NCBI GenBank assembly: GCA_007571115.1
Contig: RKSA01000257.1
Coordinates: 1-12,186, forward strand
Direction: 5' to 3'
Source: Gammaproteobacteria bacterium
GTDB lineage: Bacteria > Pseudomonadota > Gammaproteobacteria > Pseudomonadales > Pseudohongiellaceae
DNA length: 12,186 nucleotides
This document shows, in pieces, positions 7,346 to 12,186 of this stretch (position 1 is the first letter of the stretch; every line of letters starts with the position of its first letter). The notes beneath the pieces were generated by a model. That model saw only the letters and a list, made by a program, of their open reading frames with translations, had not been told where the DNA came from and ran no database searches. The position numbers were made by a program, and so were the translations under genes.

Positions 7346-8652
7346 AAGCGTATCGCCTATTGCTCGCATTGGCCTTGCTCGGCGCGTTCACCGTGGTGCG
7401 TGCCGAGCTCAGCATCCAGATCACCCAGGGAGTCGATGACCCGATTCCGATCGCCGTGGCGCCGTTTCGCGCCAGCGGCATCGGCGTCGGCGCTGAGGAC
7501 GTCGCCCGGGTGGTCGCGGAAAATCTCGAACAGGCCGGCGTGTTCCAGGTGCTCGGCCGCGACAGCCTGCTCAGCATGCCAAGCGAGCAAAGCGAGGTGT
7601 TCTTTCGCGACTGGCGGATGCTCGCCCAGGACTATCTGCTCGTTGGCCAGGTGAGCGGCGAGCGAGGCAGCCAGTTGGTGCGGGTGCAGTACGAGTTTTT
7701 CGACGTCAATCGCGAATTGCTGCTCGCTGGCGAAGTGCTTGGCGGCAACATCTCGCAATTGCGCGACATCGGCCACGAGATCGCCAACGTCGTCTACGAG
7801 CAGGTCACCGGGGTCCGCGGCGCGTTCACGACGCAGATTCTCTACGTTGTCGCGGAAGAGGCTGACGATGGCACAAGCTTCCGGCTGGAAAAGGCCGACT
7901 ACGACGGGCGCCGCGCCCAGACCCTGCTGCGTTCCCAGGAGCCGATCATGTCGCCGAGCTGGTCCCCCGATGGCAGCGAAGTCGCCTATGTCTCCTTCGA
8001 GACCGAGCTGCCGCGAATCTACATCCAGAACATCGCCACTGGCCAGCGCCGCCAGGTCACCAATTATCCGGGCATCAACAGCTCTCCGGTCTGGTCCCCC
8101 GATGGCACGAAGCTGGCAATGGTGCTGTCCAAGGACGGCAGTCCCGACATCTACGTGCAGGATCTGCGCAGCAACGAGCTGCGCAAGATCACCGACCATC
8201 CAGCCATCGACACCGAGCCGAGCTGGGCGCCCGACGGCAAGTCGATCGTCTTCATGTCGGACCGCACCGGGCAGCCGCAGATCTACCAGACCGGCCTCGA
8301 CGCCGGCGCCTTGAGTCTCGAGCGGCTTACCTACGATTGCTTCCAGTGCGCCAAGGCCAGGTTCCTTCCCGACGGCGTCAATCTCGTCCACGTGCGGCGC
8401 GAGACGCGGCAAAGCCCGAGCTACCAGATCGCGATCATCAACATCGAGACCTTGCGGCTGATCACCCTGACCGACACCGCACTCGACGAATCGCCAAGCC
8501 TGGCGCCGAATGGCAGCATGATCCTGTATGCGACAAAATTCGAGGGCAGGGGAGTGCTCGACGCGGTTTCCATCGATGGCCGGGTCAAGTTCCGCCTGCC
8601 TTCGACCCGGGGCGATGTCCGGGAGCCCGCATGGTCTCCATTCCTCAACTAG
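7342..8652 (+). CDS. tolB: Tol-Pal system periplasmic beta-propeller TolB
   Basis: TolB is a soluble periplasmic protein that moves between Pal and TolA. It has 436 residues. A signal peptide (MKAYRLLLALALLGAFTVVRA) with likely cleavage after Ala21 leaves ELSIQITQGVDDP, the N-terminal arm that binds TolA in E. coli. An alpha/beta domain (about 30-165) is followed by a propeller with repeats PSWSPDGSEVAY, PVWSPDGTKLAM, PSWAPDGKSIVF, RFLPDGVNLVHV and PSLAPNGSMILY. It ends PAWSPFLN, like E. coli TolB. The only cysteines are Cys333 and Cys336 (CFQC), which is unusual. The start is TTG7342, overlapping the tolA stop as TTGA, with GAGG at 7328-7331. No ATG near the start is in frame. Confidence 0.96.
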   Translation: MKAYRLLLALALLGAFTVVRAELSIQITQGVDDPIPIAVAPFRASGIGVGAEDVARVVAENLEQAGVFQVLGRDSLLSMPSEQSEVFFRDWRMLAQDYLLVGQVSGERGSQLVRVQYEFFDVNRELLLAGEVLGGNISQLRDIGHEIANVVYEQVTGVRGAFTTQILYVVAEEADDGTSFRLEKADYDGRRAQTLLRSQEPIMSPSWSPDGSEVAYVSFETELPRIYIQNIATGQRRQVTNYPGINSSPVWSPDGTKLAMVLSKDGSPDIYVQDLRSNELRKITDHPAIDTEPSWAPDGKSIVFMSDRTGQPQIYQTGLDAGALSLERLTYDCFQCAKARFLPDGVNLVHVRRETRQSPSYQIAIINIETLRLITLTDTALDESPSLAPNGSMILYATKFEGRGVLDAVSIDGRVKFRLPSTRGDVREPAWSPFLN

Positions 8653-8685
8653 ATGCCGAACTGGATCCTGAACCGGGGAACTTGT

Positions 8686-8714
8686 TTCGCAGCGACGAAA
8701 AAGGGTGGTATGAT
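8686..8714 (+). promoter_or_regulatory. Extended -10 promoter of pal (and cpoB)
   Basis: An extended -10, TGG-TATGAT (8706-8714), lies 17 nt after TTCGCA (8686-8691), which matches the -35 consensus in four of six positions. Transcription would start near 8721 and give an 80-nt leader before pal. It would let Pal and CpoB be made in excess over TolQRAB. An internal promoter before pal is also known in E. coli. Confidence 0.55.
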
Positions 8715-8745
8715 TCGCCGCATCGATTCAGGCGACGGATGGCGG

Positions 8746-8775
8746 GCAGAATCGCCATGGCGAGCAGAATCGCCA
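8746..8775 (+). repeat. Direct repeat and palindrome in the pal leader
   Basis: GCAGAATCGCCA occurs at 8746-8757 and again at 8764-8775, an 18-nt period. A perfect 12-bp palindrome TCGCCATGGCGA (8752-8763) sits between and within them. The block lies about 25-55 nt after the predicted transcription start and ends 11 nt before the pal ribosome-binding site. It is suited to protein binding or RNA folding, but no known regulator site is recognised. Confidence 0.45.
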
Positions 8776-8786
8776 GTCATGCAGTT

Positions 8787-8791
8787 GGAGG
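8787..8791 (+). promoter_or_regulatory. Shine-Dalgarno site that fixes the pal start
   Basis: GGAGG lies 9 nt before GTG8801. This is the strongest ribosome-binding site in the window. It supports GTG as the start and yields a correct lipoprotein signal peptide. Confidence 0.7.
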
Positions 8792-8800
8792 ACTCAAAGA

Positions 8801-9376
8801 GTGGGAACCCAGAGCTATTCGATCTTCAAGGCGGCCTTGCTTGCATCGGCATTGGCATTGTTCGTCGCGTGCAGTTCCACCGGGGATGCGACCGGGGATG
8901 AACAGCAAGCTGCCGCAGGGGCAGGCGATGCAGGCAGTTCCGGCGGCGCCGCCGGAGCCGGCAGTTCCGGCAGCTCCGTGCAGATAGGCGGAACGGGAGC
9001 GGGGGAAACTGCGCCATTGACCCAGGAGCAAGCCGAGCGCGAGGAAGCCTTGCGCACGACGGTGTTCTATTTCGACTTCGACGTCGCCGAATTCCGCGCC
9101 GATGACCGGCAAACCCTGGCGCATCATGCCCGGGATCTTGCTGCGAGCCCCGATCGGCGCATCCGCCTCGAAGGCCATGCCGACGAACGGGGCACCCGGG
9201 AGTACAACCTCGCTCTTGGCGAGCGGCGCGCCAATGGAATCCTCAACTACCTGATCGTCAATGGCGCCTCTCGCGAGCAGATCCAGGTCGTCAGTTACGG
9301 GGAGGAGCGGCCCGCCGAAATGGGCGAGTCCGAACAGGCCTATGCCGCCAATCGCAGAGTCGAGATCGTCGAATAG
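8801..9376 (+). CDS. pal: Peptidoglycan-associated lipoprotein Pal
   Basis: Pal is anchored in the inner leaflet of the outer membrane and binds peptidoglycan, TolB and TolA. It has 191 residues. The signal peptide has only one positive residue (Lys10) before a hydrophobic core and the lipobox LFVAC, so Cys24 would be lipidated. A Gly/Ser/Ala-rich flexible linker covers about 25-75. The OmpA-C domain follows, with TVFYFDFD, the peptidoglycan-binding motif GHADERGTREYNLALGERRA and the closing NRRVEIVE. Ser26 rather than Asp after the lipid Cys fits outer-membrane sorting. The gene starts 148 nt after tolB, behind its own promoter, and cpoB follows 15 nt after its stop. Confidence 0.97.
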   Translation: MGTQSYSIFKAALLASALALFVACSSTGDATGDEQQAAAGAGDAGSSGGAAGAGSSGSSVQIGGTGAGETAPLTQEQAEREEALRTTVFYFDFDVAEFRADDRQTLAHHARDLAASPDRRIRLEGHADERGTREYNLALGERRANGILNYLIVNGASREQIQVVSYGEERPAEMGESEQAYAANRRVEIVE

Positions 9377-9391
9377 ACCGGCAAGCCAGCG

Positions 9392-10381
9392 ATGGCGACG
9401 ATGAGCGCAAAGCTGCTGCCGCGCGGCTCTCGGTTCGCTGTCGGCGCGTTGCCGCTGTTGCTGTTGCTGCCGTTCTTGCAAGCCCCGCTGCTGGCCCAGG
9501 AGCCGCCCCTGCTTTCGGGCCAGCAACCAGGTCAGGGCCAGCCCTCCAGCCCTCCCGCAAGCGCGAACGGCAACGAGGCCTTGTCGCTGCTGCTCGATCA
9601 GAACATTCAATTGCGTACCGAATTGCAGGCGCTGCGTGGCCTCGTCGAGGAGCAGGGCTTTGCCTTGCGCAGGCTCCAAGGCGATTCGCTGAACCGCTAC
9701 ACGAGCATCGACGAACGCCTGCAAGCGCTGGAGAACGAAGCGAATCCTCCGGCCCTTGCTGTTGACCTTGGCCCTGATCCTGCTCTTGAACCTGATCTTG
9801 AGCCTGATCCTGATTCTGGTCTGGTTGAAGATTCGACCACGCAGCAAGGCGCCGAGGCGGCACGGGGCGCGGTCGCTGATCCGGCATCAACCACCAGCAC
9901 GACTCCAGGCGCCTTGCAACAAGCCGCGGGCGCTTCGCAACAAGCCGCAGGCGCCACGGTTCCAGGCCCGGCGCCTGGCCGCGCTTCGAGCTTGCGCCCG
10001 GCCGTGCTCAGCGAGCAGCAGTTGTACCAGATCGCCTACGAATCGGCGATCAATGCCAATTTCGAGCGTTCGGTGGCCGAGTTCGATCAGTACCTGAGCG
10101 TGTATCCCGAGGGAAGGTTCGTCAGCAACGCGCATTACTGGAAGGGGCAGGCGTATCTGTATCTGAGCCGCTTCGGCGAAGCGAGGGATTCCTACCAGCT
10201 CATCGTCGATCAATACGGCGATTCGCCAAAGCTTGCCGATGCGATCTATGGCCTCGGCCAGGCCTACCAGGGGCTTGGCGACAGTTCCCGGGCCCGGGAG
10301 CTGTTCGAGCAGATCAAGCGCGACTACCCCAATACCGGCGTCGCCAATCTCGCCGACACGCGCCTGCTGTCCCTCGACTGA
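9392..10381 (+). CDS. cpoB: Cell division coordinator CpoB (YbgF), Tol-Pal associated
   Basis: CpoB is periplasmic. In E. coli it binds TolA and tunes PBP1B-LpoB so that wall synthesis keeps pace with outer-membrane constriction. It has 329 residues (E. coli 263). A signal peptide (1 to about 36, core LPLLLLLPFLQAPLLAQ) precedes a trimerising coiled coil at about 61-117 (SLLLDQNIQLRTELQALRG). A linker at about 118-205 contains a Pro/Asp/Glu repeat (122-147) and two 7-residue repeats (QQAAGAS, QQAAGAT). The C-terminus has TPR-type helices, seen in LYQIAYESAINANFERSV, NAHYWKGQAYLYLSRFGEA, DAIYGLGQAYQGLGDSS and ELFEQIKRDYPNT. The long linker accounts for the extra length. The start may be ATG9392 or ATG9401, and neither has a good ribosome-binding site. 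Confidence 0.93.
   Translation: MATMSAKLLPRGSRFAVGALPLLLLLPFLQAPLLAQEPPLLSGQQPGQGQPSSPPASANGNEALSLLLDQNIQLRTELQALRGLVEEQGFALRRLQGDSLNRYTSIDERLQALENEANPPALAVDLGPDPALEPDLEPDPDSGLVEDSTTQQGAEAARGAVADPASTTSTTPGALQQAAGASQQAAGATVPGPAPGRASSLRPAVLSEQQLYQIAYESAINANFERSVAEFDQYLSVYPEGRFVSNAHYWKGQAYLYLSRFGEARDSYQLIVDQYGDSPKLADAIYGLGQAYQGLGDSSRARELFEQIKRDYPNTGVANLADTRLLSLD
9755..9832 (+). repeat. CCTGAT-rich repeat with aberrant codon use inside cpoB
   Basis: Four copies of CCTGAT start at 9773, 9791, 9803 and 9809, mixed with CTTGAA and CTTGAG. They encode DPALEPDLEPDPDS. Of codons 122-147, 20 of 26 end in T, whereas the surrounding gene prefers G or C. This looks like a recent in-frame expansion of a short repeat in the linker. 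Confidence 0.7.
9916..9957 (+). repeat. Two tandem 21-nt repeats inside cpoB
   Basis: The units at 9916-9936 and 9937-9957 share GCAACAAGCCGC, then differ at one base (G/A), then share GGCGC before diverging at the end. They encode QQAAGAS and QQAAGAT in the linker ahead of the TPR domain. The period keeps the reading frame. Confidence 0.7.
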
Positions 10382-10417
10382 AATGCTCCCGGCCCAGCCC
10401 CACTGGCCCGGCCCGGC

Positions 10418-10431
10418 GCGATCCGGATCGC
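10418..10431. repeat. 14-bp perfect palindrome just before queE
   Basis: GCGATCCGGATCGC ends 3 nt before ATG10435. It lies where a Shine-Dalgarno sequence would be expected, and none is seen outside it. It could be a repressor operator or could fold in the RNA over the start region. The 53-nt cpoB-queE gap is otherwise C-rich, without a convincing promoter or terminator. Confidence 0.5.
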
Positions 10432-10434
10432 CCC

Positions 10435-11079
10435 ATGCCACAGCTTCGAATCGCTGAAATCTTCCATTCCTTGCAGGGCGAAACGCGCACCATGGGAATC
10501 CCGACGGTGTTTGTCCGCTTGACGGGATGCCCGCTGCGTTGCGTCTACTGCGATACCGCCTACGCTTTCCGCGGAGGAGAGTCGATGGAACTCGAGCAGG
10601 TCCTTGCTCGGGTTGACTCCTGGAACTGCCAATACGTCACGGTGACCGGAGGTGAGCCCCTCGCCCAAGCCGAATGCCACGAACTGCTCTCGTCATTGTG
10701 CGACCGGGGCTACCGGGTCTCGCTGGAAACGAGTGGCGCACTGCCCGTTGAGCAAGTCGACCCGAGGGTTTGCATCGTCATGGACCTGAAAACTCCAGGT
10801 TCCCAGGAGTCGCAGCGCAATCGGTACGAAAATCTGCGCCATTTGCGCACCAGCGATCAGGTCAAGTTCGTCATCCGCGACCGCGAAGACTACGAATGGA
10901 GCGTCGGCGAGCTCAGGCGCCATTGCCTCGCCGAACGGATCGGCGACGTGCTGTTTTCGCCGTCCCACGACGAACTCGCCCCGGCAACGCTTGCGCAATG
11001 GATTCTCGACGACCGCCTGCCGGTGCGCATGCAAATCCAGTTGCACAAGCTGCTATGGAATGCCGAACCGGGGCGTTGA
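10435..11079 (+). CDS. queE: 7-carboxy-7-deazaguanine synthase QueE (radical SAM)
   Basis: QueE rearranges 6-carboxy-5,6,7,8-tetrahydropterin to 7-carboxy-7-deazaguanine, the radical step of queuosine precursor synthesis, in the cytoplasm. It has 214 residues, normal for the family. The [4Fe-4S]-binding motif CPLRCVYC gives Cys32, Cys36 and Cys39. The SAM-contact motif TGGEPL and the N-terminal IAEIFHSLQGE (substrate end) are intact, and the C-terminus QIQLHKLLW is typical. The start ATG10435 fits the family N-terminus although no good ribosome-binding site is seen. queC, the next enzyme, follows after 64 nt. In E. coli QueE is also linked to division under stress, but nothing here shows that role. 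Confidence 0.96.
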   Translation: MPQLRIAEIFHSLQGETRTMGIPTVFVRLTGCPLRCVYCDTAYAFRGGESMELEQVLARVDSWNCQYVTVTGGEPLAQAECHELLSSLCDRGYRVSLETSGALPVEQVDPRVCIVMDLKTPGSQESQRNRYENLRHLRTSDQVKFVIRDREDYEWSVGELRRHCLAERIGDVLFSPSHDELAPATLAQWILDDRLPVRMQIQLHKLLWNAEPGR

Positions 11080-11131
11080 CGGCGGCAGGCAGGGCAGGGG
11101 GCATTGCCCGCAGCGCCGCGATCAGGACCAT

Positions 11132-11137
11132 GAGGGG
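11132..11137 (+). promoter_or_regulatory. Shine-Dalgarno site that fixes the queC start
   Basis: GAGGGG lies 6 nt before ATG11144. The same frame is open further upstream to 10991, but that part overlaps queE and has no family similarity. Confidence 0.65.
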
Positions 11138-11143
11138 AAATTG

Positions 11144-11830
11144 ATGCAAGAGTCGGCGATCGTGCTGCTTTCCGGCGGCCTCGATTCAGCGACGTGTCTG
11201 GCGATCGCCAGGCAGCGCGGCTATCGCTGCCATGCGTTGACTTTCGACTATGGACAGCGTTCGCTTGCCGAAATCGAGGCCGCCCGCAGCCAGGCACTCG
11301 CGCAGCGTGTCGCCGGGCACCGCGTGCTGCAAGTTCCGCTTGGAGAAATCGGCGGTTCGGCATTGACCGATCACGCCATCGAAGTGCCGAGCCCGGGCAA
11401 GGAGGGAATTCCAGCAACGTATGTTCCTGCGCGGAACACGATTTTTCTCTCCCACGCGCTCGCCTGGGCCGAAGCCGACGGCGCCGCAGCGATTTTCATC
11501 GGTGTCAACGCCCTCGACTATTCGGGCTATCCCGATTGCCGCCCCGAATACATCGAGGCCTTTCGGCGGCTCATGCAAGTCGCGACCAAGAGCGGAGTCG
11601 AAGGCCGCGCGATCACCCTCGAAGCGCCACTGATCGACAGGAGCAAGGCCGAAATCATCCGCGCCGGCAGCGCTCTCGGAGTCGACTACGCCAATACCCT
11701 GTCGTGCTACCAGGCCGACAGCGCCGGGCTCGCCTGCGGCCAATGCGAAAGCTGCGAACTGCGCCGCCAGGGATTCGCCGCTGCCGGAATCGAAGACCCA
11801 ACGCGCTATCGGCGCCCGGCGAAGTCCTGA
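11144..11830 (+). CDS. queC: 7-cyano-7-deazaguanine synthase QueC
   Basis: QueC converts 7-carboxy-7-deazaguanine to preQ0 with ATP and ammonia, directly after QueE. It has 228 residues (E. coli 231). The PP-loop is LLSGGLDSAT (8-17, with Gly11, Gly12, Asp14 and Ser15). Further family marks are FDYGQRS, YVPARNTIFLS and GVNALDYSGYPDCRPEY. The zinc site is formed by Cys188, Cys198, Cys201 and Cys204 (CYQADSAG followed by CGQCESC). It is the last gene of the + strand block and faces a convergent gene 71 nt away. queD and queF are not in the window. Confidence 0.97.
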   Translation: MQESAIVLLSGGLDSATCLAIARQRGYRCHALTFDYGQRSLAEIEAARSQALAQRVAGHRVLQVPLGEIGGSALTDHAIEVPSPGKEGIPATYVPARNTIFLSHALAWAEADGAAAIFIGVNALDYSGYPDCRPEYIEAFRRLMQVATKSGVEGRAITLEAPLIDRSKAEIIRAGSALGVDYANTLSCYQADSAGLACGQCESCELRRQGFAAAGIEDPTRYRRPAKS

Positions 11831-11841
11831 TCGTCGATGGC

Positions 11842-11887
11842 GGCGACCAGCTCGCCTTCCCTTCCACGAAACATCGAGCAGCCTCGA
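11842..11887. terminator. Two small hairpins between convergent genes, possible terminator
   Basis: GGCGA/TCGCC (11842-11846 with 11852-11856, 5-nt loop) is followed by TTCCCTTCC. TCGAG/CTCGA (11874-11878 with 11883-11887, 4-nt loop) follows 17 nt later. Both stems are only 5 bp and neither has a proper T-run. They lie where queC and the opposing gene should end transcription, which is the main reason to suggest this role. Confidence 0.25.
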
Positions 11888-11901
11888 ACGAAGCCCCAAC
11901 A

Positions 11902-12186
11902 TCACTCTCCCTGTATCAGTTTCTCTTCCCGTTCTCTGCGGGCGATGAGGTAGCCGAGAAAGCTGGGGATTCCCGGGCCGTAGCCCTCTTCCTCCTGCCG
12001 TTTCCAGAACACGCCCTCGTTGATCGCCTTCGCCACATAGGGCCGCGCATTGCTGGGATCTTCCTTTTCCGCAGCGAGATATTTCGCCCCGACCACTTCG
12101 AGCCCGACCTGATCGAGGCGCATTCCCTCGATGACCTTGCTGCCGATCGCCGCGAGGAACTTCCGCTCTTCCGCGTTCCAGCGCCC
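11902..12186 (-). CDS. Unrecognised protein, C-terminal part (starts beyond the right edge)
   Basis: The frame is open from the window edge to TGA at 11904..11902 and gives 94 residues. An ATG at 12123..12121 exists, but the frame continues coding-like upstream of it (GRWNAEERKFLAAIGSKVIE), so the true start is probably outside. The visible part is charged and soluble. It contains LEVVGAKYLAAEKEDPSNARP, trimmed here to its clearest words, then YVAKAINEG, FWKRQEEEGYGPGIPSFLGY and a basic/acidic tail REREEKL. It has no membrane segment, no cysteine and no motif that I recognise. Base composition resembles the neighbours, so there is no sign of foreign origin. It is convergent with queC. Confidence 0.6.
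   Translation of the reverse strand, partial: GRWNAEERKFLAAIGSKVIEGMRLDQVGLEVVGAKYLAAEKEDPSNARPYVAKAINEGVFWKRQEEEGYGPGIPSFLGYLIARREREEKLIQGE

Noticed and set aside
6224..7369. A long minus-strand frame opposite tolR/tolA, with Leu/Phe-rich stretches that look like membrane helices
   Set aside because: The Leu/Phe-rich look is the complement of CAG, GAG and CAA codons of the TolA rod. tolA fits the operon and domain layout.
7357..8412. A 351-codon minus-strand frame opposite tolB
   Set aside because: It is the shadow of tolB, whose signal peptide and propeller repeats are clear on the + strand.
8653..8901. Short + strand frame between tolB and pal with a WRAESP repeat
   Set aside because: It overlaps pal out of frame and lacks a ribosome-binding site. 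The repeat simply reflects the 18-nt period of the leader DNA.
8777..9847. A 356-codon minus-strand frame opposite pal and cpoB
   Set aside because: It runs antisense to two well-identified genes. Its Arg/Ile repeat is the complement of the CCTGAT tract.
9755..9957. CRISPR-like repeats
   Set aside because: The repeats are short, in frame inside cpoB, adjacent without unique spacers, and encode linker residues.
10382..10434. preQ1 riboswitch before queE
   Set aside because: The 53-nt gap is C-rich, lacks the A-rich tail and pseudoknot pattern of preQ1 aptamers, and shows only the simple palindrome.
10991..11143. N-terminal extension of QueC by 51 codons
   Set aside because: It overlaps the queE end, has no family similarity and lies upstream of a strong ribosome-binding site before ATG11144.

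Overview
The window is GC-rich and almost fully coding. It carries a conserved housekeeping block of a gammaproteobacterium: aspS-yebC-ruvC-ruvA-ruvB-tolQ-tolR-tolA-tolB-pal-cpoB-queE-queC, all on the + strand. From memory this order is typical of Pseudomonas and related lineages. The AspRS also resembles the Pseudomonas form more than the E. coli form. The genus cannot be named from the sequence. Many start codons are GTG or TTG.

Left edge (1-417): a minus-strand gene that runs off the window encodes the N-terminus of a probable adenine/cytosine-N DNA methyltransferase. It is divergent from aspS. The gap between them holds an inverted repeat and the aspS promoter, which has a perfect TATAAT.

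Translation and recombination (427-5225): aspS (aspartyl-tRNA synthetase, with residues of the non-discriminating type) and yebC (translation factor/regulator) come first. The Holliday-junction genes ruvC, ruvA and ruvB follow, with ruvC/ruvA sharing 1 nt and ruvA/ruvB overlapping by ATGA. RuvAB drives branch migration and RuvC cuts the junction.

Envelope (5226-10381): the Tol-Pal system. TolQ and TolR form the inner-membrane motor. TolA spans the periplasm, TolB is the periplasmic beta-propeller, Pal is the outer-membrane lipoprotein and CpoB is the periplasmic regulator. The ybgC gene that usually precedes tolQ is absent. tolR/tolA and tolA/tolB overlap through TTGA. A good extended -10 promoter lies just before pal.

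Queuosine (10435-11830): queE and queC act in sequence to make preQ0, the precursor of queuosine in tRNA.

Right edge (11831-12186): a convergent minus-strand gene of unknown function enters from outside the window.

I see no CRISPR array, insertion sequence, RNA gene or clearly new multi-gene system. The points worth a second look are local: the methylase fragment and its operator-like repeat, the Gln/Arg/Glu-built TolA rod, a CxxC in TolB, a codon-aberrant repeat in CpoB, and palindromes before pal and queE.
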